A stretch of DNA of 64,000 bases from Aminobacter aganoensis. GTDB taxonomy: Bacteria; Pseudomonadota; Alphaproteobacteria; Rhizobiales; Rhizobiaceae. Below, in pieces: positions 55,309 to 64,000 of this stretch (within the stretch, counting starts at the first letter, position 1; every line of letters starts with the position of its first letter). Both the position numbers and the translations under genes were made by a program. The stretch spans positions 62,001 through 126,000 of the forward strand of contig NZ_JACHOU010000013.1 of assembly GCF_014206975.1 (NCBI RefSeq), written 5' to 3'. The notes below the pieces were generated by a model. The model saw only the letters and a program-made list of their open reading frames with translations, made no database searches and was not told where the DNA came from.

Positions 55309-56874
55309 CTAGAACAGGCTGCCCTGGTTGCCGGGTTCCTTGACCTTGCTCACCGGCTTGGTAACCGGCCGCGGCTTGGCGTCGCCGCTGGTGGCGACGG
55401 CGTTGGCCGTGCCGTCGGCAAATTCGATCGACAGCGCCGATCCCGCCGAAATCTCGGCTGCGCGCTTCAGCACCGCGCCGTCGGCGTCGCGCACAAGTGC
55501 AAAGCCGCGCGCCAGCACCGCCTTGTGCGACAGCGTCGCCATCAGCCGGTCTGCTTGCGACAGCTGCGTCCGCGCCCGTTCGAGCGCACGACCGACGGCC
55601 AGTGTGCCGCGCCGTTCCAGGCTGGTGAGCTGAAGGCGGCAGGCCTCTTGCCGCCTCGCCAGCGGCTCGGGCGACAGCCGAGCCTTGGTGCGGTCGAAGC
55701 GCACGTGTTTCTCGCGTACCAGCGCCCGCAGCGCCGCATTCGCCCGCAGCATGTCGCGGTCCAGGTGCCGGCGCGTCTCGGCGATGCGCCGCGACAGGGT
55801 CGCCGGCGACAGCCGCACCGCGGACAGCCGCGCGCGCTTGCGTTCGGTGGTGACCGTCAGCGCGCGGCCTAGCCGGCTGGTGGCCTCGTCGAAACGCCGG
55901 CGCGGCAGCGCCAGCAACTGGTCGGGTGTGGGCAGCGCCCGGGCCGCGGCGCGCACGGCCTGGCTGCGCCTGTCGATCATGCGCGAGACCGCGCCGCGCA
56001 GTCGCGCGCCGAGATTGGCCAGCGTCGCCTCGAGCTCGGCCTTCACCGGCACCGCAAGCTCGGCCGCGCCCGTCGGCGTCGGTGCCCGCCGGTCGGCGGC
56101 AAGGTCGATCAGCGTCCAGTCGGTCTCGTGGCCGACAGCCGAAATGACCGGAATATGCGAGGCGGCCACGGCGCGGACCAGCGCCTCGTCGTTGAAGCCC
56201 CAGAGATCTTCGAGGCTGCCGCCGCCACGCGCCACGATCAGAAGGTCGGGGCGACGGAAACCGCCTTCTTCCGGCAGTTCGTTGAAGCCGTTGACGGCTG
56301 CCGCCACCTCGGCACCCGAGGTCTCGCCCTGGACGCGCACCGGCCAGACCAGCACATGCAGCGGAAAGCGGTCCTTGATGCGGTGGATGATGTCGCGGAT
56401 GACGGCGCCTGTCGGCGAAGTGACCACGCCGATGACCAGCGGCATGAACGGCAGCAATTGCTTGCGCCGGTCGTCGAACAGCCCTTCGGCGGCAAGCCTG
56501 CGCTTGCGTTCCTCGAGCAAGGCCATCAGCGCGCCGGCGCCCGCCGGTTCCAGGCTGTCGATGACGATCTGGTATTTCGACGAGCCGGGATAGGTGGTCA
56601 GCTTGCCGGTGGCGATCACCTCCATCCCTTCCTCGGGACGGAATTTCAGCCGGCTCATCGTGCCTTTCCAGACCACCGCCTCGATGCGGGCACGGTCGTC
56701 CTTCAGCGAGAAATAGGCATGCCCCGACGAATGCGGCCCGCGATAGCCGGAGATTTCGCCGCGAACGCGCACATTGCCGAAAGCGTCCTCGACAGTGCGC
56801 TTCAGCGCGCCGGAGATTTCGCTGACGGTATATTCCGCAGCGTTGGTTCGTGATTCGGTGGCAACTTCGCTCAT
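55309..56874 (-). CDS. xseA: Exodeoxyribonuclease VII large subunit
   Basis: 521 residues from ATG 56874 (MSEVATES). N-terminal OB-fold [20 protein letters not shown] and [10 protein letters not shown]; catalytic core [18 protein letters not shown]; metal motif [20 protein letters not shown] followed by TGAAELAVP; then a long coiled-coil and C-terminal domain. The nuclease degrades single-stranded DNA with XseB. An upstream ATG at 56913 was not preferred since it adds only unlikely residues. XseB is not in the window. Convergent with the AsmA gene, with a CTGTTCC/GGAACAG hairpin (55278-55305) between stops. Confidence 0.95.
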   Translation of the reverse strand: MSEVATESRTNAAEYTVSEISGALKRTVEDAFGNVRVRGEISGYRGPHSSGHAYFSLKDDRARIEAVVWKGTMSRLKFRPEEGMEVIATGKLTTYPGSSKYQIVIDSLEPAGAGALMALLEERKRRLAAEGLFDDRRKQLLPFMPLVIGVVTSPTGAVIRDIIHRIKDRFPLHVLVWPVRVQGETSGAEVAAAVNGFNELPEEGGFRRPDLLIVARGGGSLEDLWGFNDEALVRAVAASHIPVISAVGHETDWTLIDLAADRRAPTPTGAAELAVPVKAELEATLANLGARLRGAVSRMIDRRSQAVRAAARALPTPDQLLALPRRRFDEATSRLGRALTVTTERKRARLSAVRLSPATLSRRIAETRRHLDRDMLRANAALRALVREKHVRFDRTKARLSPEPLARRQEACRLQLTSLERRGTLAVGRALERARTQLSQADRLMATLSHKAVLARGFALVRDADGAVLKRAAEISAGSALSIEFADGTANAVATSGDAKPRPVTKPVSKVKEPGNQGSLF

Positions 56875-56930
56875 GGCGCGATTGAGGGCCGGCAAGGCCC
56901 CCTCGTCAAGCACGCCGGCTCAGCCTTTGC

Positions 56931-57902
56931 CTACCATCCCGGCATGATTTGGTTCGGCTTCAGCCGCCGGCTGCGTGTCGCCATCAGCGTGGCGAAGTCG
57001 AACGAACCCGTTTCTTCCGGCGTCGGGATCGAGATGTTGTCGAGGCTTTCCGAGATGTGGCGGGCAAGCGCGTCGATGATCTGCGGCCGGCTGGAATGCC
57101 CGCGCAGGATGCCGATCTTGCAGTCGGGCAGGGAGCCGAACCCGTCGGCCTCGCCCAGTACGCGCATGCCGGGCCGCAGCGCGCATTCGGGCAGCACCGA
57201 CACGGCCAGCCCGGCCAGCACCGCAGCCGTGATCACCGTCGCCGACCAGCTGGTGAACAGGATGCGATACCGACGGTCGCGCGCATCCAGCATCTCGCAG
57301 GCGGTGCGCCGCCACTGGCAGTTCGGCCGGCCGAAGGCCATCGGCAGGGTCTCTTCCTCATGCGCCATGTGGCTGGCAGAGGAGACCCACAGCAGCGGCT
57401 CGTTGCGGACGATCTCGGTCGGATTGGTGTCTTCGCACTGCGTCACCAGGGCGATGTCGAGGTTGCCGCGGCGGATCATGTCGGCGAGGTTTACCGTCGG
57501 CTCGCAGATCACCGACAGCTCGACGCGCGGGTTGGAGCGCGAGAACCGCGCCATGATCTCGGGCAGGAAGCGGTCGGCATAATCGTCGGGCACGCCGATG
57601 CGGATCGTGCCTTCGAGCGCGCGGTCGTCGAACGCCGCCAGCGTTTCGCGGTTCAGGTGCAGCAGCCGCCGGGCATAGGAAAGCAGGCGCTCGCCTTCCT
57701 CGGTCAGCTTGTTCATGCGCCCTTCCTTTTCGAACAGCGCCTTGCCGATGCGGTCTTCGAGACGGCGCATCTGCATTGACACTGCCGATTGGGTGCGGTG
57801 GACCTCGTCGGCGGCGCGGGTGAAGCTGCCGGTGTCGACGATGGTGACGAAGGTCTGGAGCTGGTCAAGATCGAGCGGAGCGGCCATCGACGTTTCCATC
57901 AT
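56931..57902 (-). CDS. LysR family transcriptional regulator
   Basis: 323 residues. The N-terminal winged helix-turn-helix reads DLDQLQTFVTIVDTGSFTRA then ADEVHRTQSAVSMQMRRLED. The remainder is a periplasmic-binding-fold effector domain starting IRIGVPDDYADRFLPEIMARF. It is divergent from the DUF1127 gene and a palindromic site TGGATT-AATC-AATCCA lies between them (57935-57950). It probably controls that gene and/or itself. Effector unknown. Confidence 0.9.
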   Translation of the reverse strand: MMETSMAAPLDLDQLQTFVTIVDTGSFTRAADEVHRTQSAVSMQMRRLEDRIGKALFEKEGRMNKLTEEGERLLSYARRLLHLNRETLAAFDDRALEGTIRIGVPDDYADRFLPEIMARFSRSNPRVELSVICEPTVNLADMIRRGNLDIALVTQCEDTNPTEIVRNEPLLWVSSASHMAHEEETLPMAFGRPNCQWRRTACEMLDARDRRYRILFTSWSATVITAAVLAGLAVSVLPECALRPGMRVLGEADGFGSLPDCKIGILRGHSSRPQIIDALARHISESLDNISIPTPEETGSFDFATLMATRSRRLKPNQIMPGW

Positions 57903-57934
57903 GAACTTTGATGATAAAGATTAGAAACATTCGT

Positions 57935-57950
57935 TGGATTAATCAATCCA
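57935..57950. promoter_or_regulatory. Candidate LysR-type binding site
   Basis: Perfect inverted repeat TGGATT/AATCCA separated by AATC, 33 bp upstream of the LysR-type ATG and about 107 bp before the DUF1127 start, within an AT-rich stretch. The position fits autoregulation. Confidence 0.5.
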
Positions 57951-58056
57951 CCGATGGCAATGTTTGATCGTCCACATGAGGCATGTGTATCGGAACCGGT
58001 TTGGCGGCAAGGAGCGCCGGCCGGAAGGGACCCGTTTGTCCTGAAGGGAGATGACA

Positions 58057-58347
58057 ATGACCACGCTCGACCATTGCACTGAGACGACGCATTCCGCGGT
58101 TCGGCCGGTGAATGCGATGCGTATCGTCACCTACACCGCCGATCTCTTCCGCGCCTGGAAAAACCGGCGCGCCTTTTATCGCCTGGGTGAAATGACCGAC
58201 ACCGAACTCGCCGATGTCGGGCTCACCCGTGGCGACCTGCATGTCGCCGTCGACCTGCCGTTTGCTTCCGATCCGACCGCCCGTCTGCGGACGATCCGGC
58301 AAACCCGCGCCGACAATCTCGAGGCGATGGCCCGTCGCGTCGCCTGA
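58057..58347 (+). CDS. DUF1127 domain protein
   Basis: 96 residues from ATG 58057, chosen because GGGAG lies six bases upstream; ATG 58051 is too near. The DUF1127 signature is FRAWKNRRAFYRLGEMTDTE then LADVGLTRGDLH. Alphaproteobacterial DUF1127 proteins are small basic and often tune phosphate or carbon metabolism by binding RNA. N- and C-terminal extensions here are unusually long for the family. A strong terminator follows at 58414. Confidence 0.85.
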   Translation: MTTLDHCTETTHSAVRPVNAMRIVTYTADLFRAWKNRRAFYRLGEMTDTELADVGLTRGDLHVAVDLPFASDPTARLRTIRQTRADNLEAMARRVA

Positions 58348-58413
58348 GATGTAATCGAGGGTTTCGCAGGCTCCCCACTCCCAGCCGGTCCCCGCCGGCC
58401 CAGCCTGCACGTT

Positions 58414-58443
58414 GCCCGGTCCTCCCAAGGACCGGGCTTTTTT
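58414..58443 (+). terminator. Factor-independent terminator of the DUF1127 gene
   Basis: Perfect 10-bp stem GCCCGGTCCT/AGGACCGGGC, loop CCCA, followed by six T's. The best terminator in the window. Confidence 0.9.
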
Positions 58444-58459
58444 CGTAGCGGGCAGGAAA

Positions 58460-58559
58460 TAGTGAGGTAGTGAGTAGTGAGTAGTGAGTAGTGAGTAGTG
58501 AGTAGTGGAAGGGAGACTACTCACTACTCACTACTCACTATTCGCCATTTCCCTATTCG
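58460..58559. repeat. TAGTGAG-based palindromic repeat, copy 2
   Basis: Left arm of seven tandem TAGTGAG-type units (58460-58507), short spacer GAAGGGAG, right arm of complementary ACTCACT units (58516-58546) ending GCCATTTCCCTATTCGC. The arms match over about 25 bp, so a near-perfect hairpin can form. It abuts the DUF937 stop at 58561. Compared with copy 1 (26264), its core is more regular, but the CTATTCGC end is shared. Confidence 0.85.
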
Positions 58560-58560
58560 C

Positions 58561-59460
58561 TCACCTGTACCTGTCCATCCCGCGCGAAAACTGCTCGAAG
58601 ATCGACTCGACGCCCTTCTGGTAGTCGTCGCGCTGTTGGCTGCCGGTTTCGAACATCTTGCCGAACAGGTCGTCATAGGGGTTGCGTGGCCGGCCGCTCG
58701 GGTTGGCCTGCTCCTGCGGCCGTTGCCTTGGCTGCGGCGCCGGTTGTGCGGACTGGCCGCCTCCCAGCATTTCTTCGAAGATCTTGCCCAGCGGATTGTC
58801 GCCATAGGGGCTCTGCTGCGGTGCCTGCTGGCGGGGAGCCGATTGCGGCTGCGCCTGGCCGCCGCCGAACATGTCCTTCAGCACCTTGCCGAACGGGTTG
58901 TCGAACGGGTCTGGCGCCTGCGTCTGCTGCGGCGCCTGCTGCTGGCCGCCGCCCATCATTCCGCCACCCTGCCGCATCATCTGCTCGATGATGTCGCCCA
59001 GCGGGTTGTTGCCGCCCATGCCGCTGGCCGCCTGCATCTGCCCGGTCGACTGCTTGAACAGCCCGCCCATGATCATCGAGGCGATCACCGGCAGCATCTG
59101 CTTGAGCACGTCCTGGCCGATACCGGTCGCCTGCGCTGCCTGCCCGGCGACGGCCCGCGACAGGTCCTTGGAGCCGAACAGGTGGCCGAGGATGCCGTTG
59201 CCTTCCTGCACCCCCTGGGGCGAGAAGGCGCGGGTGGCGTCCTCGAAATATTTGGCGTGCTGGCCGCTCGCCATGGCCTGCAGGAAGGAGCCGACGCCAT
59301 AGGGATCGGACGCATTGCGTTTCAGCCCCTGGCTGAAGGCGGGCATCAGCGCCTCGAGCGCCGATTGCGTCTGTTGCTGGCTTAGCCCGAATTGGCGCGC
59401 CAGTGCCTCCATGCCGTTGCCGTTCTGGGCATTGGCCAGCATCTCGAACAGTGGCAGCAT
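58561..59460 (-). CDS. DUF937 domain protein
   Basis: 299 residues from ATG 59460 (MLPLFEMLANAQNG). The DUF937 domain (residues about 1-150) shows GLSQQQTQSALEALMPAFSQ and VLKQMLPVIASMIMGGLFKQS. The C-terminal half is low-complexity, Gln/Pro/Gly-rich, with NPLG/NPFG units repeated (NPLGDIIEQMM, NPFGKVLKDMF, NPLGKIFEEML, NPYDDLFGKMF), four near-copies of a short helix. Function unknown; no partner evident. Confidence 0.8.
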   Translation of the reverse strand: MLPLFEMLANAQNGNGMEALARQFGLSQQQTQSALEALMPAFSQGLKRNASDPYGVGSFLQAMASGQHAKYFEDATRAFSPQGVQEGNGILGHLFGSKDLSRAVAGQAAQATGIGQDVLKQMLPVIASMIMGGLFKQSTGQMQAASGMGGNNPLGDIIEQMMRQGGGMMGGGQQQAPQQTQAPDPFDNPFGKVLKDMFGGGQAQPQSAPRQQAPQQSPYGDNPLGKIFEEMLGGGQSAQPAPQPRQRPQEQANPSGRPRNPYDDLFGKMFETGSQQRDDYQKGVESIFEQFSRGMDRYR

Positions 59461-59537
59461 TTTTTTCCTCCTCGGGTCATTCGCCGGAGGAGGAGCGTAG
59501 TGCCTTTTAGCGGGACGTTGAAGGGGCTTTCGCAACC

Positions 59538-60911
59538 CTAATACGCATACTCCAGGAACGCCGGTTCGATCGATCCGCCCCAGCGCGTGTTGTAGGCGTT
59601 GAGCATTTCCTCGGCGCTTGTCGTGCCGCGCGCGACCACTTCGTCGAGCGTGTTGAGGAAGCCGGCCTCGTCGAAACCGTCATGGTTTTTCCGGCCGCGG
59701 TTGACCAGCCCCTGGCGCGACAGCGCAAGCACGTCGCGGCCGACGTCGCGCAGCGTGGTGTTGCGGAACGCCGCCGAAATGCCCTGCTCGGGCACCGCAT
59801 CGCGCATCGCCCGCACGTCCTGGTAGCTCCAGTCGCGGGTGAATTCTTCCACCGCATCGAGCGTCGCCGCATCGTAGAGCAAGCCGACCCAGAAAGCCGG
59901 CAGCGCGCAGATGCGCCGCCACGGGCCGCCGTCGGCGCCGCGCATTTCGAGGAATCGCTTGAGGCGCACGTCGGGGAACAGCGTCGACAGGTGGTTGGCC
60001 CAGTCGCCCATGGTCGGCATGCCGTCGGTGATGTCGTTGCGTGCGTCGCCGGCCATGAACTGGCGGAACGTCATGTGCGTCATGTCGTGGTAGCGGCCGT
60101 CGCGGATGACGAAATACATCGGCACGTCGAGCGCCCACTCGGCATAGTCGGCAAAGCCGAACTCCGGCGAGAAGCAGAATTCCAGCAGGCCCGAGCGCTG
60201 GTTGTCGGTGTCGCGCCAGATGTCGCCGCGCCAGCTTTGCATGCCGTTGGGCTTGCCGTCGGTGAAGGGCGAGTTGGCGAACAGCGCGGTCGACAGCGGC
60301 TGCAGCTTGAGCGACACCTGCATCTTGCGGCGCATGTCGGCTTCGCTCTCGAAATCGAGATTCACTTGGATGGTGCAGGTCCGGTACATCATGTCGAGGC
60401 CCTTGGTGCCGACCTTCGGCATGTAGGCGGTCATGATGTCGTAGCGCGATTTCGGCATGCGCGGCGTATCGGCCAGCGTCCATTTCGGGCTGCCGCCGAG
60501 GCCGAGGAAGCGGATGCCCATAGGCTCGGCGATCTCGCGGACCTGCGCCAGATGCGCGTTGCCCTCGCGGCAGGTCTGGTGGATCGTCTCCAGCGGTGCG
60601 CCCGACAGCTCGAACTGCCCGCCCGGCTCCAGTGAAATCGCGCCCTGGCCGGTCGGCTCGACCAGGCCGATGATGCGGCCGGCGTCGATGATCGGGTCCC
60701 AGCCGAGTTTTTGCTGCATGCCTTCGAGGATGGCGCGGATGCCGCGGTCGCCGCCATAGGGAACCGGCGCATTGCCGTCGACATAGAAGGGGAATTTCTC
60801 GTGTTCGGTGCCGATCCGCCATTTGTCGCGCGGCTTGTTGCCGGCTGCGAGATAGTCGACGAGTTCGTCCATCCCTTCGATAGGCCGGAAATCAGTGGTG
60901 TCGCGCGCCAT
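59538..60911 (-). CDS. gshA: Glutamate-cysteine ligase, plant type
   Basis: 457 residues from ATG 60911 (MARDTTDFRPIEGM). It makes gamma-glutamylcysteine, the first step of glutathione synthesis. The GCS2 pattern typical of Alphaproteobacteria and plants is seen: DKWRIGTEHEKFPF, EPTGQGAISLEPGGQFELSG, RTCTIQVNLDFESE, SWRGDIWRDTDNQRSG, and RDGRYHDMTHMTFRQF. In plants the enzyme is regulated by disulfide; the relevant Cys cannot be judged here. RsmE is usual upstream in rhizobia; here a TetR regulator and hydrolase separate them. Confidence 0.95.
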   Translation of the reverse strand: MARDTTDFRPIEGMDELVDYLAAGNKPRDKWRIGTEHEKFPFYVDGNAPVPYGGDRGIRAILEGMQQKLGWDPIIDAGRIIGLVEPTGQGAISLEPGGQFELSGAPLETIHQTCREGNAHLAQVREIAEPMGIRFLGLGGSPKWTLADTPRMPKSRYDIMTAYMPKVGTKGLDMMYRTCTIQVNLDFESEADMRRKMQVSLKLQPLSTALFANSPFTDGKPNGMQSWRGDIWRDTDNQRSGLLEFCFSPEFGFADYAEWALDVPMYFVIRDGRYHDMTHMTFRQFMAGDARNDITDGMPTMGDWANHLSTLFPDVRLKRFLEMRGADGGPWRRICALPAFWVGLLYDAATLDAVEEFTRDWSYQDVRAMRDAVPEQGISAAFRNTTLRDVGRDVLALSRQGLVNRGRKNHDGFDEAGFLNTLDEVVARGTTSAEEMLNAYNTRWGGSIEPAFLEYAY

Positions 60912-61056
60912 GTATGCTTCTCCTGAAGGCGGAAGGACCGCGGGCGCTTGATGGACGATCGAGCGCTCGCCGATCAAGCGAAAAATCCTGAGCCTTCGTC
61001 AATAGATATTGAATGATTTCGCTGCATCCGCTGCGTCAGGCAAGTCCTTGCCTTGA

Positions 61057-61638
61057 CTATCGCGCCGAAAGTGCCGCCTTGACCAGCGTCGATGCCGCTT
61101 CGCCCGCCGTTTCCATGTAGCTCGCGTCGCGATTGAGCAGCACCACCGCAAAGGCGCCGTCGAGCAGGAGCACAATCTGGCGGGAAAGCGTCTCCGGCGC
61201 CGCCGCACCTGCCTCCGCCAGCACGTCGTGCAGCCAGCCTTCGACGCGCTTCTTGTGGGCGATGCCGGTCTTGATCGCCGGATGCCCGGGCATGTCGGCC
61301 AGTTCGGCGGCGGTCCGCAGGAAGCCGCAGCCCTTCCATTTCGGCTGCCGTGCGGCCTTGGCAAGGTTGCCGAACAGGGCCATCACCTTCTCCGCCGGCC
61401 CTCCTTGTGCCTCTGCGAACCAGCGCTGGTAAAGCGCAAGGTTGGGCTGGTCGCGACCGTCGAGATAGGCGGCGATCAACTCGTCCTTGCTGGCGAAATG
61501 GTAGTAGAGCGTGCGCTTGGTCAGGCTTGCCTTTTCGGCCACCGCATCGACGCTGACGGCCCTGATGCCCGCGCTGTAGAACAGTTTGGAGGCGGCGTTG
61601 ACGATGCGCTCGCGCGTCGGAATGTCGGATGGCTTCAT
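61057..61638 (-). CDS. TetR/AcrR family transcriptional regulator
   Basis: 193 residues. N-terminal helix-turn-helix IVNAASKLFYSAGIRAVSVD and AVAEKASLTKRTLYYHFASK; the C-terminal part (FLRTAAELADMPGHPAIKTG) is like TetR_C effector domains. It is divergent from the alpha/beta hydrolase, which it likely regulates; the 84-bp gap holds ACCGACTAG and ACCGATAGG half-sites in direct orientation about 17 bp apart. Confidence 0.88.
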   Translation of the reverse strand: MKPSDIPTRERIVNAASKLFYSAGIRAVSVDAVAEKASLTKRTLYYHFASKDELIAAYLDGRDQPNLALYQRWFAEAQGGPAEKVMALFGNLAKAARQPKWKGCGFLRTAAELADMPGHPAIKTGIAHKKRVEGWLHDVLAEAGAAAPETLSRQIVLLLDGAFAVVLLNRDASYMETAGEAASTLVKAALSAR

Positions 61639-61722
61639 CGCCTGTGTATACCGACTAGTGAATGTAACCGATAGGAATTTTCGCTTATCCGTGCAGCAGC
61701 TTGCATGTATGCGAGGTTTGCC

Positions 61723-62634
61723 ATGTCCATCGCTGTCTCAGTGGTCGAGCCCAAATCTGTCGAGATCGTTTGTGACGATGGCGTCGCGTTGCGCGGCCAT
61801 GTCTGGCCACGGCCCGGTGGCACCGGCCTTGGCACGGTCGTCGTCAATCCCGCCACCGGCGTGCTGGCCCGGTATTATCACCGCTACGCCGCCTTTCTGG
61901 CCGGGCACGGTTTCGATGTCCTGACCTACGATTATCGCGGCATCGGTGCCTCGCGCCCGGTCGATTTGCGCCGCTGCGGCCATCGCTGGCGCGACTGGGG
62001 CGAACTGGATTTCGACGCCGTGCTGCGCTTCGCTGGCGCGCGTGATTCCGGCGCGCCGATCATGGTTGTCGGCCACAGCATCGGCGGTTTCCTGCCCGGC
62101 CTTGCCGAATCCGCCCCGGCCATCGCCCGCATGCTCACCATCGGCGCCCAATATGCCTGGTGGCGCGACTATGCCGCCGATCGCCGCCTGCGCCTGCTCC
62201 TGAAATGGCATGTCGCCATGCCTGCGCTCACCGCCCTGCTGGGCTATTTCCCCGGCAAGCGCCTTGGCTGGCTCGAGGACCTTCCCGCGGGCGTCGCCAA
62301 CGAATGGAGTTTTCGCCGCGCCCGGATGGAGCAGAGCCACCCGGAGGACGAGCGCAGCGCTGTCCTGCGTCGCCTGGCCGCCGTGTCCGCGCCCATCCTC
62401 GCCGTCGGCGTTTGCGATGACGAACTCGGCACGCCGCAGGCCATCAGGCGGGCGCTGGCCTACTACTCCGGCGCAAACGCGACCCAGATCCTGCTGTCGC
62501 CTGATGATTTCGACCGGCGCGAGATCGGCCATTTCGGCCTGTTCCACAGCGCTCACGCCGCAGATTTCTGGCTCGACACGCTGCTTTGGCTGCGCGACGG
62601 CATCAACCCGTGGCCCGGCAAGGTGCTTGGCTGA
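61723..62634 (+). CDS. Alpha/beta hydrolase
   Basis: 303 residues from ATG 61723, with GAGG upstream; an ATG at 61705 is possible. Nucleophile elbow VVGHSIGGFLPG, oxyanion region YDYRGIGASRP, acid Asp in VGVCDDELGTPQ and catalytic His in REIGHFGLFHS are all present. Serine esterase or similar with an unknown ester/amide substrate. It is adjacent and divergent to a TetR regulator, so probably inducible. Confidence 0.85.
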   Translation: MSIAVSVVEPKSVEIVCDDGVALRGHVWPRPGGTGLGTVVVNPATGVLARYYHRYAAFLAGHGFDVLTYDYRGIGASRPVDLRRCGHRWRDWGELDFDAVLRFAGARDSGAPIMVVGHSIGGFLPGLAESAPAIARMLTIGAQYAWWRDYAADRRLRLLLKWHVAMPALTALLGYFPGKRLGWLEDLPAGVANEWSFRRARMEQSHPEDERSAVLRRLAAVSAPILAVGVCDDELGTPQAIRRALAYYSGANATQILLSPDDFDRREIGHFGLFHSAHAADFWLDTLLWLRDGINPWPGKVLG

Positions 62635-63369
62635 CTACCAGTCGCCGATGGTCGCCTGGATGACGGCGAGGGCTGCCACTGCAGCAGTGTCGGCGCGCAG
62701 GATGCGCGGTCCCAGCGGAATGGCCGTCACTTGGGGCAGGGCGCGCAGCATGCGCCGCTCGTCGTCGGAAAAGCCGCCCTCCGGTCCGACCAGCAGCGCG
62801 AGTTTGCGCTCCTTGATGCCCTGCAGCGCTGCCATCGGATTGTTGGTCGATGCATCCTCATCGCAGAAGATCAGCCGCCGGTCCTTGTCCCAGGTGCCAA
62901 GCAACTGCTCCAGCTTCACCGCCTCGCGCACGTCGGGAATGGCCAGGATGCCGCACTGCTCGGCGGCCTCCACCGCATTGGCGCGCAGCCGGTCGATGCT
63001 GGGTTTTGTCAATTGCGTGTGCTGCGTGATGACGGGCACGAGCGTGCCAGCCCCCATCTCCACCGCCTTCTGCACGAGATAGTCGAGCCGGCCCACCTTC
63101 AGCGGGGCAAAGCAGTAGACGAGATCGGGATGGTCGGGTTGCGGCCGCTGCTGCTCCAGCACCTCGAGCCGCACCGCCCTTTTTGTCCGGCCGGCAATCC
63201 TTGCCGTCCATTCGCCGTGGCGGCCGTTGAACAGCAGCACTTCCGCGCCTTCGCCGAGGCGCAGCACATGGGCGAGGTAGTGGCTCTGCTGCGGATCGGC
63301 GTCGAGCGCCGTCCTGGCCGAGAGGTCATCGGGCACGAACAGCCGTTGCATCTTGTAGTTTGCGCGCAT
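62635..63369 (-). CDS. rsmE: 16S rRNA (uracil1498-N3)-methyltransferase
   Basis: 244 residues from ATG 63369 ([17 protein letters not shown]). SPOUT methyltransferase with N-terminal PUA-like domain. The SAM-binding knot is seen in [15 protein letters not shown] and [12 protein letters not shown]. It methylates U1498 at the decoding centre. Its stop abuts that of the hydrolase directly. Confidence 0.94.
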   Translation of the reverse strand: MRANYKMQRLFVPDDLSARTALDADPQQSHYLAHVLRLGEGAEVLLFNGRHGEWTARIAGRTKRAVRLEVLEQQRPQPDHPDLVYCFAPLKVGRLDYLVQKAVEMGAGTLVPVITQHTQLTKPSIDRLRANAVEAAEQCGILAIPDVREAVKLEQLLGTWDKDRRLIFCDEDASTNNPMAALQGIKERKLALLVGPEGGFSDDERRMLRALPQVTAIPLGPRILRADTAAVAALAVIQATIGDW

Positions 63370-63474
63370 GGCCGAGCAATGCGGCAGGCCGTGCCGGTGG
63401 TCAAGGGGCAACTGCGTGGCCTCTGGATGTCTAAGTTTGTTCATGTTATGTTCATTCTTTGCCGGGGGGCGGAG

Positions 63475-64000
63475 ATGGCGATCTTTCGTGTCGTTGCTGC
63501 ATGCCTGTTGTTGGCGGGTTGCGGTGCGCAGCTCGCCGCCGCCTACGGCATTCCCATCGTGCCAGCAGCGCAGAAGGAGCAGGTGTCCAGGAACATTTCG
63601 GTTGGACACGATCCGCACACGGGCTTGATCAAAGTCTCGGGGCCGCTGATTTTTCATGACCGGAACCTGCTTGGAAACACCTACCTGATCCGCAGCTGGA
63701 TCGATCCGAAGGGGCAGTCCGCAAACGGCGACTTCCAGATCCTTGTCACCGGTCGATATCCGAAGCGCGTCTATCTCAAGCAGGCCTATGCCGATGGCGA
63801 AAAGGTAAGCACGACAGTAATCGATCGCGAGCGCGTCAGTTGCGCCGACTTCTGCATCATCAAGGAAGCAATCGGCCTCAACCTCACAGAAGAGGAGATG
63901 GCGCGTCGAGCTGAAACCGGCATGTCGTTCAAGGTGCTGGGGCGCCGTGCATCTTTGGTCATGACCATCCCGCCTGCCTATTTCGCGGCGCTGCTCGATG
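63475..64000 (+). CDS. Putative lipoprotein, partial
   Basis: Starts at ATG 63475, preceded by GGGCGGAG, with lipobox LLAGC (Cys16). About 175 residues are visible before the right edge. The mature part includes a Cys pair in [18 protein letters not shown], probably a disulfide, and a beta-rich region [14 protein letters not shown] do not recognise the family. Divergent from rsmE. Confidence 0.7.
   Translation, partial: MAIFRVVAACLLLAGCGAQLAAAYGIPIVPAAQKEQVSRNISVGHDPHTGLIKVSGPLIFHDRNLLGNTYLIRSWIDPKGQSANGDFQILVTGRYPKRVYLKQAYADGEKVSTTVIDRERVSCADFCIIKEAIGLNLTEEEMARRAETGMSFKVLGRRASLVMTIPPAYFAALLD

Overview
The window is high-GC chromosomal DNA from an alphaproteobacterium, most likely Hyphomicrobiales near Mesorhizobium or Aminobacter. 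The evidence is a zwf-pgl-edd Entner-Doudoroff operon, aceA divergent from a ScfR-type regulator, a phasin, plant-type glutamate-cysteine ligase, DUF1127 and DUF6492 proteins, a perfect Irr-type iron box, and a tRNA-His with no encoded G-1 and with A73, an alphaproteobacterial trait. I see no phage, IS element, plasmid or CRISPR signature. Genus is inference.

Layout: 1-0.6 kb, 5' part of proC. 0.65-10.9 kb, a surface-polysaccharide locus: phosphoesterase, O-antigen-ligase-like polymerase, GT2, GT4, WecG/TagA-type transferase, DUF6492 protein, flippase and a kinase-less chain-length/export protein. 11-16.9 kb: folD, GlxA-type regulator, VWA-domain protein, an ABC-F protein behind a candidate leader peptide, MliC-like inhibitor. 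16.9-17.6 kb: VapBC-type toxin-antitoxin pair with a perfect palindromic operator. 17.6-21.8 kb: zwf-pgl-edd. 22-24.7 kb: SDR, KAS III-like enzyme, ECF sigma factor. 24.9-27.8 kb: puuB/puuA-like putrescine genes. 28-34.7 kb: HAD hydrolase, degenerate receiver protein, an 80-residue protein after aceA, aceA, scfR, an MHYT-GGDEF-EAL protein. 34.9-37.8 kb: MFS exporter and FMN reductase behind a SoxR-type promoter, and an EamA exporter. 38-42.1 kb: potFGHI polyamine importer. 42.1-44.2 kb: small envelope proteins, tRNA-His, phasin. 44.4-47.9 kb: PAS histidine kinase. 48-51 kb: iron ABC transporter (binding protein and fused permease) behind an Irr box. 51.0-51.2 kb: a strongly structured candidate sRNA. 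51.2-64 kb: acetoacetyl-CoA synthetase, AsmA-like protein, xseA, LysR regulator, DUF1127 and DUF937 proteins, gshA, TetR regulator and hydrolase, rsmE, partial lipoprotein gene.

Functional themes: sugar catabolism by the ED pathway; acetate, glyoxylate and polyhydroxybutyrate metabolism (aceA/scfR, phasin, acetoacetyl-CoA synthetase); polyamine import and gamma-glutamyl-putrescine breakdown; iron uptake under Irr; redox-cycling defence under SoxR. Most non-core novelty lies in regulatory DNA: the ABC-F leader, the 51.1 kb RNA, the TGTAAAA box cluster before scfR, hairpins placed directly after both ABC binding-protein genes, and two copies of a TAGTGAG-based palindromic repeat.
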